A stretch of 47,501 bases of DNA. Origin: Nitrosomonadales bacterium. GTDB lineage: Bacteria; Pseudomonadota; Gammaproteobacteria; Burkholderiales; Gallionellaceae. The notes beneath the pieces are model-generated. The model ran no database searches. It was given only the letters and a program-made list of their open reading frames with translations, and was not told the origin of the DNA. Shown one piece after another: positions 16,736-24,744 of the stretch. The position numbers were made by a program, and so were the translations under genes. Each line of letters starts with the position of its first letter. Position 1 is the stretch's first letter. Location of the stretch: the NCBI GenBank assembly GCA_016195965.1, contig JACPYR010000038.1, positions 1-47,501 of the forward strand, in the 5' to 3' direction.

Positions 16736-18946
16736 TCAGACCTCCTCTGAAAGCTTAACTTTATCGCTGGACACACGCACGGCGATTTTCTTGCCCATTT
16801 GCATGCCGCCCACAACACCCTCATCCTTGACCACGATCACGCGGGATCCTGCCTTGCTGATTTTTACGCGCGTCTCATGCAGCGCCAGCTCGCCGGTTTC
16901 CTTGTCGAACACGGGATCCAAAATCTGGAACGGGTTCACGCCGTAGCCTTTGGCATAACGCCCCATCGCTTCGTGACCGCGACCCAGCGGTATAGAAACC
17001 GCGTCGGGGTGGATGCCGGGGAACAGATAGGCCTGCGCCTTGATCGAGCCATTCTTGCCGCTCACCTCTACGATATCGCCCTCGACGATACCCAACTCAG
17101 CGGCCTTCCTTGGATGAATCTCCACCCACGAGTCCCACACTATCGTCGTCAATGGATCAGGAGATTCCTGCAACCACGGCTGATTGGTATGGCGGCCATC
17201 ACGCAGGCTGGCATTCACCGAAGGAATCAGCTGCAAGGGGTATTGCGCATCGACCGCAGCAGGAGCTGGCAGCGTCAAACCCGCCGCACTTGCCCTGCCC
17301 GACAGCCCGCCAACACGCCCTTCCAGCTTGACGATACCCTTGCTCAGCGTCTCGTTCCAGAAAGTATCATCATCGAGCTTGCCGCCGCCCAATGCAGCTT
17401 TGTTCTTCAACATCGCGCCACGCAGGTAGGCGTAGTAATCTTCAAAACCCTTGTATTCTTCGGCACGGCGCTGCTTGAGCAACGCCAGCAGAATGTCGCC
17501 CATGCCGCGCGTATTGGCGTGCAGCTTCTCCATCAGCGGCTGCTGGATATTGATTTGCGCGCATGTAGCCAGATATTCCGGAACCTGGGTATTCCAATCC
17601 TCCAGTGCGGAATCCAGCGGCAACACCAGGTCGGCCTGCAACGCGGTTTCATCCAGGTAATGCGCGAACACCACCTTGAAACCCGCCTTGGCCATGTTAT
17701 CTTTGAACTTCATCGCGCCCGGAGCAGTGAACACCGGATTCGCCGCATAGCTGAACAGCACCTTGTATTTGCCTGCCGCCAAACCATCATTCAACTTCCT
17801 CAATGCGGCAGTGTTACCCGTGGTCGGCGCCATTTGCGGGAACGGCACGACTTCCGCCACCTCTACCGTCTTGCCTACATTGCCCAACACCTGGTTGAGC
17901 AGGTTGATCGCGGCAGCATTCTGCGAACCATGCGCATAACCTTCCGCAGCACTGCCCGCCAGCACCAGGCTCGGCGTGCGCGCCTTCAGCAGCGCAACGA
18001 TCTTGTCGATTTGCTCGGCCGACACGCCGGTGTCCTTGCTGACGCGCGCCTTGTCATAACCCTTCACCGCAGCAGCCACGTCGCCGGACAATGCCACCCC
18101 GTGGGCGCCCAACGCATTGATCAGGCCCAGCGCCAATATGCCTTCGGTTCCGGGGCGCACCACCAGCCAGCGATCCGCATTTGCACCGGTCAAAGTCATC
18201 TTGGACTCGACCTGGATCAGCACGCCGCGCTGACCGTCCACACCCTTGCGGAACTGCGCATACTGTTGTGAAAAATGCACCGGCGAAACCCAGCTACCCA
18301 GAAAGTCAGCGCCAAACGACAGCACCACTTTAGCCTTGCCGATATTGAAGCGCGGCATTTCCACGCCATAGGATTTCTTGTTTGCGGCACGCAGCACGGC
18401 AGGCGCAATCGCCTCGTAGGCAAAATGATTCTTGCAACCGAAGCTATCCAGATAATTACCCAGCAACACCTTGAGGTGCCCGCTCACCCCGCCGCTCAGG
18501 AACGCAATCTCTTCGCCGCTCACGCCCTTGGTTTTCTCGGCAATCAAGGCATAGGCTTTTTCCCAGGTGATCGCCTCACCCGAGCTGCCGGTACGCAGCA
18601 ACGGCTCGCGTACGCGATCGGGGTTATAGTGGTGCTGCACGCCAGCCTGACCCAAGCCGCAAGTCTTGCCGCGATTGATCGTGGAATCGGGATTACCCTC
18701 CAGCTTCAGCACGCGCCCCTCGCGCAGACGCCCGGTTATGCTGCAACCCGCATCGCACTGCGCGCAGGTCGAATTGAAATACACGCTGATACTGGGGATC
18801 ATGTAATCGTTCGTCTCAACATACGAAACGACCGTCTCCTTGCCATCCTCAACCGAGCCGTTGCCGCAGCCGCTCAACGCCACCGCGGCTCCACCCCAAC
18901 CCAGCACCTTCAGAAAATCACGCCGATCAAAACCACTGTTCATCAT
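16736..18946 (-). CDS. actB1: Alternative complex III molybdopterin-enzyme-like subunit (ActB N-terminal half, separate gene)
   Basis: The 736-residue protein starts with a twin-arginine signal (DRRDFLKVLG, residues ~7-16) ending in a lipobox-like ALSGC. It then has the molybdopterin oxidoreductase fold: CAQCDAGC at 61-68 with C96, TWEKAYALIAEKTKG, VSLGAD-type loops and the C-terminal substrate-binding domain (PRKAAELGIVEGDIVEVSGKNGSI). In ACIII this subunit is a catalytically silent relative of molybdenum enzymes. Four N-terminal Cys residues in the order of a [4Fe-4S] site are retained. ATG codons at 18946 and 18943 are both possible behind GGAGAGG; the frame remains open to 19024 inside actA. 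Confidence 0.92.
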   Translation of the reverse strand: MMNSGFDRRDFLKVLGWGGAAVALSGCGNGSVEDGKETVVSYVETNDYMIPSISVYFNSTCAQCDAGCSITGRLREGRVLKLEGNPDSTINRGKTCGLGQAGVQHHYNPDRVREPLLRTGSSGEAITWEKAYALIAEKTKGVSGEEIAFLSGGVSGHLKVLLGNYLDSFGCKNHFAYEAIAPAVLRAANKKSYGVEMPRFNIGKAKVVLSFGADFLGSWVSPVHFSQQYAQFRKGVDGQRGVLIQVESKMTLTGANADRWLVVRPGTEGILALGLINALGAHGVALSGDVAAAVKGYDKARVSKDTGVSAEQIDKIVALLKARTPSLVLAGSAAEGYAHGSQNAAAINLLNQVLGNVGKTVEVAEVVPFPQMAPTTGNTAALRKLNDGLAAGKYKVLFSYAANPVFTAPGAMKFKDNMAKAGFKVVFAHYLDETALQADLVLPLDSALEDWNTQVPEYLATCAQINIQQPLMEKLHANTRGMGDILLALLKQRRAEEYKGFEDYYAYLRGAMLKNKAALGGGKLDDDTFWNETLSKGIVKLEGRVGGLSGRASAAGLTLPAPAAVDAQYPLQLIPSVNASLRDGRHTNQPWLQESPDPLTTIVWDSWVEIHPRKAAELGIVEGDIVEVSGKNGSIKAQAYLFPGIHPDAVSIPLGRGHEAMGRYAKGYGVNPFQILDPVFDKETGELALHETRVKISKAGSRVIVVKDEGVVGGMQMGKKIAVRVSSDKVKLSEEV

Positions 18947-18962
18947 CACAACCTCTCCAAAA

Positions 18963-19625
18963 CTATTTATGGCATACCGAACAGTCGTTCGGACCCTTAG
19001 CCTTAATAACTTTACCCGATGCATCAGCAGGCGGTTTTTTCATGCTATACCATGGCACCTGATTGCCGACTGGCGTACCACCTTCGGCAGAAACCGGATG
19101 TTCTTTCTGGTGGCAGCTGACGCACCAGCCCATCGAGAGCAGCTTGCTGCGGCGCGCCACCGTCATCTCTTTCACGTCGCCGTGGCAATAGCCGCAGACC
19201 TCCTGAACCGGACGATTCTGCTGGAAGTAAAACCGTTTGATGTGACGCTCATGATTGAAGCGCACAAAGTCCGGAAGATCATGCACCTTCTTCCAGGGTA
19301 TGGCCTTCTTGGCATCCCAGTATTCGAACAATGTCTTGATGCGCGGCTTATCCTTCACCGACTCGATGTATTGGTGGCAACCGATACATTTTTGCAGTGG
19401 CGGTATGCCAGCTACCGCACTGCGTCGCGCATAGGTATGGCAGTACATGCAATTGATCTGCATGTCCTTGGCATGGCGGACATGCGGAAATTCAATCGGC
19501 TGCTCAATGGCCGGACCCAAATCATCCTCGGTCGTAAGAGCAGGTGTCTGGGCATCAACCGCAAAAGTGCTCGCGGCAGCAAACAACCCCATCAGTAAAA
19601 CAGACAAACGTAAAAAACGGTGCAT
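18963..19625 (-). CDS. actA: Alternative complex III pentaheme cytochrome c subunit ActA
   Basis: The 220-residue product has a signal peptide (LFAAASTFA) and five CxxCH motifs: CMYCH, CIGCH, CGYCH, CVSCH and the near-terminal CSVCH. Additional His residues lie in HVRHAKD and FNHERHIKRFYF. This is the pentaheme ActA subunit that takes electrons from the iron-sulfur chain. The ATG at 19625 is chosen because the signal starts there (MHRFLRL) with GGGGGAG upstream; eleven more codons are open above it. It is the first gene of the operon, with a sigma-70-like promoter and an inverted repeat upstream. Confidence 0.93.
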   Translation of the reverse strand: MHRFLRLSVLLMGLFAAASTFAVDAQTPALTTEDDLGPAIEQPIEFPHVRHAKDMQINCMYCHTYARRSAVAGIPPLQKCIGCHQYIESVKDKPRIKTLFEYWDAKKAIPWKKVHDLPDFVRFNHERHIKRFYFQQNRPVQEVCGYCHGDVKEMTVARRSKLLSMGWCVSCHQKEHPVSAEGGTPVGNQVPWYSMKKPPADASGKVIKAKGPNDCSVCHK

Positions 19626-19751
19626 CGTAAGGGCTCCCCCAGCAAACAATGATCCCACACTGGCTGTTCGCCAGCATGACTGAACAGATAAATCGGATTA
19701 TTTTGATGCGTTATGTCGCGGTAGAACTTGCTATTCTAGTATTATTATTTT

Positions 19752-19816
19752 TTCGCCTGAACGAGCGCGGAGCGACCACACAGGCGAATAATGTCTAGTC
19801 TGAAAAATAAAGTCAA
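19752..19816 (-). promoter_or_regulatory. Promoter and inverted repeat upstream of the act operon
   Basis: On the minus strand TTGACT (19816-19811), a 17-base spacer and CATTAT (19793-19788) form a good sigma-70 promoter pointing into actA. Directly at and after the expected start, TTCGCCTG and CAGGCGAA (19752-19759 and 19781-19788) form a perfect 8-bp inverted repeat with a 21-base loop. It overlaps the -10 box, so it could be an operator or a hairpin in the leader. The leader to actA would be about 155 bases. The rest of 19626-19930 shows no gene. Confidence 0.55.
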
Positions 19817-19930
19817 CACTAACCGTCAACATTCATTTCCATTACACTGAAAAAAGTTATATGCCGCACGGAATTACAGAAATCACTTATATACATTATC
19901 TCCCCGAGCAACCCGCGCGGATGTGATGCC

Positions 19931-20566
19931 ATGAAAGAAGAACAGGCCGTATTGGATTTTTTTGCCCGCACAGAAAATTTGCCGCTGGGTTTAGCGGTTG
20001 CAGAGCAAATGGACGAGCTGCGTGTACGCATGAACACCCGCTTCTGGCAGGAACTGCATGTGCGTCTCCAGGCACTGATCGCAGCGCAACAGTTGCCGTG
20101 GCACATCGAGATGACCGGCGACAAAAACGCACCGGACAGCCTGCTCGGGCTGCATTGCAGCATCGTTCCCGAGCAGGCGCTTTACCTGCGCCCGATGCTG
20201 GAACAACAACATCTGGGCGGCGCATGGCGGATTTATTTCGGCCTGATATGGAGCGCCCCGCCCTCCCCCGCACAACTCACGCTGCCCGACGTAACCAGGC
20301 TGAAAGCAGCGCTGCAAAATGCCGGGTTCAAGAGCAACGAAAACTTCCTCGCCTGGCAATGGACGGCATTCCATCCGCGCCGCAAAGATTTTCTGCTGCG
20401 CCATGCCCAGCAACCGGAAAAATTGCTGGATGAAGTCGCGGCAATTTTCAGTGCGCTGCTGATAGAACACCGCGCACTCATCGAGCAAGCCAACACCGCA
20501 TTGCAATCCGCCCCGCGCGGCCTGACCGGCTCGCTGAATCAGTTGCGCGACGAGCTGATCGATTAA
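19931..20566 (+). CDS. Unrecognised protein next to the CRISPR array
   Basis: The 211-residue soluble protein has no signal peptide or membrane segment. It is mostly helical: an N-terminal helical stretch (EEQAVLDFFARTENLPLGLAVAEQMDELRVRMNTRFWQ), a middle segment with strand-like WRIYFGLIW, and a C-terminal helix. I do not recognise a family with confidence. The FWQEL / IYFGLIW / AWQWT layout vaguely recalls C-terminal modules next to PD-(D/E)xK nuclease domains, but no catalytic motif is visible. It converges with the array transcript, only 23 bases from the terminal repeat, and is divergent from the act operon. Confidence 0.6.
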   Translation: MKEEQAVLDFFARTENLPLGLAVAEQMDELRVRMNTRFWQELHVRLQALIAAQQLPWHIEMTGDKNAPDSLLGLHCSIVPEQALYLRPMLEQQHLGGAWRIYFGLIWSAPPSPAQLTLPDVTRLKAALQNAGFKSNENFLAWQWTAFHPRRKDFLLRHAQQPEKLLDEVAAIFSALLIEHRALIEQANTALQSAPRGLTGSLNQLRDELID

Positions 20567-20589
20567 ACGATATTACCCTTATAAAATTA

Positions 20590-21125
20590 TCAACGGCACA
20601 CGCTCACGCCGAGGCGCGGGCGCTACGTGCCACTCATGATCTCGACGTGAATGCCGCAAAGTTTCAATCCTCGCCCGCGCCGAGGCGCGGGCGCTACTGC
20701 AGATCGTCTGCCGTGATCTCGGGCGGTTTGCGTTTCAATCCTCGCCCGCGCCGAGGCGCGGGCGCTACACGCCACCGAGCTAAGACCCGCCAGACTGTTT
20801 CCGTTTCAATCCTCGCCCGCGCCGAGGCGCGGGCGCTACGTTACCCCCCACCTTCAGCCCTCCGATGGGAGAGGTTTCAATCCTCGCCCGCGCCGAGGCG
20901 CGGGCGCTACTCTCGGCCTCGCGGATATGCTGCGGTAGCAGCGTGTTTCAATCCTCGCCCGCGCCGAGGCGCGGGCGCTACCATACAATACATGGGTGAC
21001 TACCACCATGCAGACAGTTTCAATCCTCGCCCGCGCCGAGGCGCGGGCGCTACTTGCTCGTCGGTCATAGTGCGCGCCCCCTCAACTTGTTTCAATCCTC
21101 GCCCGCGCCGAGGCGCGGGCGCTAC
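20590..21125 (-). CRISPR. Type I-C CRISPR array, 8 repeats (one degenerate), 7 spacers
   Basis: Seven identical 37-base repeats start at 20661, 20732, 20803, 20874, 20945, 21017 and 21089. On the plus strand they begin GTTTCAATCC and end GGGCGCTAC; on the minus strand they end in ATTGAAAC as type I-C repeats do. The inner GC-rich arms form a hairpin. Spacers are 34-35 bases. An eighth copy at 20590-20626 keeps only its right two-thirds and is the worn terminal repeat. Transcription is therefore on the minus strand, with the leader on the cas2 side, in the same direction as the cas genes. None of the spacers visibly matches elsewhere in the window. Confidence 0.98.
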
Positions 21126-21305
21126 TGCCCGCTTTCAACGTCCTGACTTGCAACGCCAATAAGCGGACTTTGCGCGAACCTCTCAAATTTGCATTTGAGT
21201 TGTCCGCGTCATTCTTGCTGCGAGACAGAATACTTATCCCGTGCAGTATGTTACACGATGCGCGAACCCGCCGGGGTTGTGTCGTTGCTTGCGGTTCGCG
21301 CGGAA
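21126..21305 (-). promoter_or_regulatory. CRISPR leader
   Basis: These 180 bases between the cas2 stop and the first repeat are the leader. They contain CTCAAAT-TTGC-ATTTGAG (21182-21199), a perfect 7-bp palindrome 56 bases from the first repeat. The motif TGCGCGAACC occurs twice in direct orientation (21171 and 21259), and GGTTCGCGC occurs once inverted (21293-21301). Such motifs could be spacer-integration anchors or the array promoter region; their role is inference. Confidence 0.75.
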
Positions 21306-21596
21306 TCATATGACCAGTGGCCCTTCGAAATCCACGGCGCGGAAGTGGCCGTGTTCCTTGATGTGCAATTCTACAGGTTCGGTCAGGCGATATAAACGCA
21401 GGCAATCTTCTTTGTCGTTGATTTCGGCGAGCAGCTTGCGCTCCAGCTCTTCGTATTGCATCTGGTTGACGCGGCATTCGAATACGGAATTCTGCACACG
21501 CTGGCCGATTGCCTCGCAAACCTTGGCCACACGGCGCAAGCGGCGGCGGCCTTCCTTGGTTTCGGTGGAGACGTCGTAGGCTACGATGATGAGCAT
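21306..21596 (-). CDS. cas2: CRISPR-associated endonuclease Cas2
   Basis: The 96-residue protein begins [25 protein letters not shown], the ferredoxin-like first strand with the conserved Asp, and contains [10 protein letters not shown] and [16 protein letters not shown]. With Cas1 it forms the spacer-integration complex. The ATG is one base after the cas1 stop; the frame is open upstream but inside cas1. The length is normal for type I-C Cas2. Confidence 0.97.
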   Translation of the reverse strand: MLIIVAYDVSTETKEGRRRLRRVAKVCEAIGQRVQNSVFECRVNQMQYEELERKLLAEINDKEDCLRLYRLTEPVELHIKEHGHFRAVDFEGPLVI

Positions 21597-21597
21597 G

Positions 21598-22635
21598 TCA
21601 GCGCGCCAAGAAGGGAAGGTAGGTTTCGGTTTCGCCGCGTATGTGGCGGGCGAGCAGGCGTGCCTGAATTTGCGGCAGCAGGCCGATGGGCATTTTAGTG
21701 TCCAGCAGCGGGTGGGTGATCTCTTCCTGTTTGCGCTCCTGATAGGCGACGACGACCGCACGTCTTGCATCGCCTTCCAATAAAACCGCGCCGCCTTCGC
21801 GCTCGACAAAATCGTTCGGGCCGATCTGCCCGCGATTGATGAGGGTGAGCACCAAGCGGTCGGCCATGATGGCGCGAAATTCTTCCATCAGATCCAGCGC
21901 CAGGGCAGCGCGGCCGGGGCGCACGGCATGCAGAAAGCCCAGCTGCGGATCGAGTCCGACAGATTCCAAAGAGGAGCGGCAGTCGTTCATCAGCATGGAA
22001 TATAGAAAAGAGAGCAGCGCGTTGATGCGGTCGCGCGGAGGGCGGCGCGTGCGCCCATCCATGCCGAAATGCTGGCGCGCATCGGGCTTTACGATACCGT
22101 TCATGGCGGAGAAGTAAATTTTTGCCGCATCGCCTTCGATGCCGCGCACGCTGTCGAGATTGTCGGCCTGCGGCAGATTGCGCACAGATGCACGCAGTGC
22201 CATGGCGGCTGCGGTGAGCAATTTCGCATCGGCTTGGTCAGCCGCTTCGCGCGCACCGCGCAGCATGACCTGTCTGGCATTGCGCAATTTCCCGGCGATC
22301 ATGGCGCGCGACACATTCAGCGCGAAAGCGGCATCCATTGCCTGCCTATGCTGCGCCTGACGCAGCAGAATATTGCCGGAAACCGCGCCCTCCAGCCGCG
22401 CCTTGAAACGCCCGTTGCCGTCGAGCAGCACGAGGCCGATGCACTCGTCCGCGCAGCGGTGCATAAGCGCTGGCGAAACCATGATATTGCCCAGGCACAC
22501 AACAGAGCCCAAATGGTGCAACGGCACCTGCAATTTCTTCACATGTTCCACATCCACACGCAACGTGTCGTTCTCCAGATGCAGATAAGAGTGGGGTGTC
22601 ATCACATAGAGGGTGTTGAGTATCTGGCGAGCCAT
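21598..22635 (-). CDS. cas1: CRISPR-associated integrase Cas1
   Basis: The 345-residue protein is type I-C Cas1 in length and order. It starts [27 protein letters not shown], with catalytic residues in [11 protein letters not shown] (Glu), [16 protein letters not shown] (His) and DLMEEFR (Asp/Glu). It integrates new spacers at the leader end. The ATG at 22635 shares one base with the cas4 stop (TGATG), so the genes are coupled; the longer open frame lies inside cas4. Confidence 0.97.
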   Translation of the reverse strand: MARQILNTLYVMTPHSYLHLENDTLRVDVEHVKKLQVPLHHLGSVVCLGNIMVSPALMHRCADECIGLVLLDGNGRFKARLEGAVSGNILLRQAQHRQAMDAAFALNVSRAMIAGKLRNARQVMLRGAREAADQADAKLLTAAAMALRASVRNLPQADNLDSVRGIEGDAAKIYFSAMNGIVKPDARQHFGMDGRTRRPPRDRINALLSFLYSMLMNDCRSSLESVGLDPQLGFLHAVRPGRAALALDLMEEFRAIMADRLVLTLINRGQIGPNDFVEREGGAVLLEGDARRAVVVAYQERKQEEITHPLLDTKMPIGLLPQIQARLLARHIRGETETYLPFLAR

Positions 22636-23258
22636 CAGTCCTCCGGATCGTATAGCGTTTGCACAAGTTGGATGTGTTCGGAACAGAGCGCTATCGCTCG
22701 GGGCTGGCACAGGTCATTCAACGAGCACTCCTTGCAGCGAGCATCGTTGGCCGGAGGCGGTAGCCTGCCGGAGTCGAGCATGGCGCGGATGGCGGCGACT
22801 GTTTCTCTAACCTGCTGCCGCAATTCTTGAGTGATGGCGACCTCGCGGCGGCGGCGCGAACCGTGGTGGTAGATCTCGCCATTCAAAACCGGCTTGCCGA
22901 ACATCTCTTCCAGGCACAACGCCTGTGCCGCGAGCTGGATGTCGTCGTGAATTTTCTCGCGCTTCTTGCCGTGTTTGTATTCCACAGGAAAAAGGCGTCC
23001 GTCTGGATGAAATTCCACCACATCGCATTTGCCGACTAGCCCCAGCCGCTCCGACCATATCGGCAGCGCACGTTCGCTCTTCACGCCTTCGAAAGTCTCA
23101 TACCCCGGATCGTCCACCCGCTCGTGAGCCGCATTGCCGCGCATGGTGTGGACATTCTCGTCGAAGGCCTGTTCCAGATGGATCAACGCGCACTGGCGCG
23201 GACAATAGCTCCAGTGCTGGAGCGCGGAAAGCATGATGGGGTCGGCGGCTTCGCTCAT
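22635..23258 (-). CDS. cas4: CRISPR-associated exonuclease Cas4
   Basis: The 207-residue protein has the RecB-like nuclease core: GKCDVVEFHPDG and FPVEYKHGKK give the Asp, Glu and Lys of the active site. The Cys residues that hold an iron-sulfur cluster are in CPRQC at the N-terminus and CKECSLNDLC near the C-terminus. Cas4 trims prespacers and selects the PAM for Cas1-Cas2. Its start faces the toxin-antitoxin pair across only 51 bases, and no clear ribosome site precedes the ATG at 23258 or the in-frame ATG at 23234. The inserted pair may thus have replaced its original upstream context. Confidence 0.95.
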   Translation of the reverse strand: MSEAADPIMLSALQHWSYCPRQCALIHLEQAFDENVHTMRGNAAHERVDDPGYETFEGVKSERALPIWSERLGLVGKCDVVEFHPDGRLFPVEYKHGKKREKIHDDIQLAAQALCLEEMFGKPVLNGEIYHHGSRRRREVAITQELRQQVRETVAAIRAMLDSGRLPPPANDARCKECSLNDLCQPRAIALCSEHIQLVQTLYDPED

Positions 23259-23309
23259 GTGAGTAGTGCTATCATAACGCCCGAAACTTTTGCGTTTACG
23301 GAGGTTGTC

Positions 23310-23576
23310 ATGGCAGCGCTATTGAAAGAAATTGAAGACCAGGCATTAAGGCTGACACCCATGGAGCGCGGCGAATTGATCCACCGCCTCATCGTCAGCC
23401 TTGAAGGCGAACCTGAAGAATCGCCGCAAGTTATAGCCCAAGCCTGGGACGAAGAAATTGCCCGGCGCGTGGCGGACATGGAAGCAGGCCGAACGAAATG
23501 GATTCCTGCCGATGAAGTCATGTCCCGGCTCCGCGCAAAGATTAATGCCGCCAAAACAGCACCTCGTCAGCCTTAG
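23310..23576 (+). CDS. Antitoxin of an embedded toxin-antitoxin pair (addiction-module component family)
   Basis: The 88-residue acidic protein MAALLKEIEDQALRLTPMERGELIHRLIVSLEG... fits the short family named putative addiction module component: an N-terminal helical part with the conserved LTPxERxELIxRLxxSL motif, then EEIARRVADMEAGRTKWIPADEVMSRLRAKI, the toxin-clasping part. GGAGG lies five bases before the ATG. It overlaps the toxin gene by 32 bases. The pair lies on the strand opposite to the cas genes, between cas4 and cas7. Confidence 0.88.
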   Translation: MAALLKEIEDQALRLTPMERGELIHRLIVSLEGEPEESPQVIAQAWDEEIARRVADMEAGRTKWIPADEVMSRLRAKINAAKTAPRQP

Positions 23577-23853
23577 CCGCGAGGCAGAGGCGGATGCCGA
23601 CGCTGCGGTCGAATGGTACATTGGCGAAGGCGCATTCATCGCCGCAGATGATTTTCTCGGCGAGATCGAGCAGACGATGGGCATGCTGGCCCGATTCCCG
23701 GAAGTGGGGGAGGCCGGTTTGCACAATATGCGGATGTTGCCGCTCCATGGTTTTCCCTATTCCCTGATTTACCGGCTGCAAGCCGATGCGATACGCATCA
23801 TTGCCATAGCACATCACAGCCGCCGCCCCGGATACTGGGTTGGGCGGCGCTGA
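23545..23853 (+). CDS. RelE/ParE-superfamily toxin of the embedded pair
   Basis: The 102-residue basic protein starts MPPKQHLVSLSREAEADADAAVEWYIGEG and has the ParE/RelE pattern: helix pair AAVEWYIGEGAFIAADDFLGEIEQTMGMLARFPEVGE, then MRMLPLHGFPYSLIYRLQADAIRIIAIAHHSRRPGYW. The closing IAIAHHSRRPGYW block is typical of the family. Members inhibit gyrase (ParE) or cleave mRNA (RelE); the sequence alone does not decide. The ATG inside the antitoxin gene is used because the family start falls there. Its stop is one base from the convergent cas7 stop. Confidence 0.88.
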   Translation: MPPKQHLVSLSREAEADADAAVEWYIGEGAFIAADDFLGEIEQTMGMLARFPEVGEAGLHNMRMLPLHGFPYSLIYRLQADAIRIIAIAHHSRRPGYWVGRR

Positions 23854-23854
23854 G

Positions 23855-24739
23855 TTAGCCAACGATCCTCTGTAATGTCACGCCTTGCGGCAAGCCAGCC
23901 TCTCCTACCGTGACGGTGTAGTCGCTGAAATCGCGCGGGACTGAAACGCCATCCTTGAGTTTCGGCTGGATGCGGCTGAACAGGTTGTGCGCCAGTGCGT
24001 TCCCCAATTCGCTGTCGTGCTTGAACACATACAGCCCGCGTGTCGTCATTTCGCCTCTGGCGGCGGAGCGGTCATGCTCGAACATTTGCGACAGTGATTG
24101 CCAAAGCAATTCCAGATCGTTTTCATCGAAACCGGTTTGCTTGGCGAGGAAGGAAGATACGAAACCGTGGGCGGCATACAGGCCATAAGGTACGGTAAAT
24201 TTTCGCCCCATGGTGCGGTTGTCGCCGGATTGTTTTTCGGCTTCCGCTTCGGTGGCAACGGCCATGCGGGTGATGGAATGTTCCAGCGCCACGATAGGAT
24301 CAACCGAGCGGGCGAAGGTAAGCTGGATCGGCCCGCGCACCTGGCCGCAATTTATGCCGGTGGACATGACCGCACCGAAAGCCCGCACATCATAGAAGTT
24401 GCGGCACATCCACTGTCTGGCCTCATCGACGGCATCGCCGCCTTTGCGTTTCTTGTCATCGCCTTCGAGTAATTCGGGTTTGCCGATACCCACATAGGCG
24501 CGCTTGTGCTGGTTATTGAGCACGGCTTTTTCTTTGACGTAAATTTCAAACGGTGGCTGCTCCCCCTTCACCAGCCCGACGAAGTTACGCACCTTGCGTT
24601 TTAAGCATACGTCGGTCACCAAGCCGCGCCCGCTTTCCGCATCTACGCGCGGCAGATTGCCAGCATCGGGGTCGCCATTGGGGTTGCCGTCTTTTACGTC
24701 AAACAGCAGAACGAAGTCGTAACGATTAGTCAGTGCCAT
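23855..24739 (-). CDS. cas7c: Type I-C Cascade backbone subunit Cas7 (Csd2)
   Basis: The 294-residue protein starts [33 protein letters not shown], the conserved Csd2/Cas7 opening. It continues with [51 protein letters not shown] and [22 protein letters not shown]. Several copies coat the crRNA in the interference complex. Its ribosome site lies at the end of cas8c, five bases upstream of it. Normally cas4 follows directly in type I-C; here the toxin-antitoxin pair comes between. Confidence 0.97.
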   Translation of the reverse strand: MALTNRYDFVLLFDVKDGNPNGDPDAGNLPRVDAESGRGLVTDVCLKRKVRNFVGLVKGEQPPFEIYVKEKAVLNNQHKRAYVGIGKPELLEGDDKKRKGGDAVDEARQWMCRNFYDVRAFGAVMSTGINCGQVRGPIQLTFARSVDPIVALEHSITRMAVATEAEAEKQSGDNRTMGRKFTVPYGLYAAHGFVSSFLAKQTGFDENDLELLWQSLSQMFEHDRSAARGEMTTRGLYVFKHDSELGNALAHNLFSRIQPKLKDGVSVPRDFSDYTVTVGEAGLPQGVTLQRIVG

Positions 24740-24744
24740 GATAT

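Noticed and set aside
16799-18271. Plus-strand open frame of 490 codons over actB1
   Set aside because: Shadow of the actB1 gene; no ribosome site or domain.
20590-21125. Self-targeting spacer within this window
   Set aside because: Reading the seven spacers against the window by eye gave no convincing match; a computed search is needed to be sure.
20647-21162. Plus-strand open frame across the CRISPR array
   Set aside because: The frame is made of repeat units (FNPRPRRGAGAT in each copy) and is not a gene.
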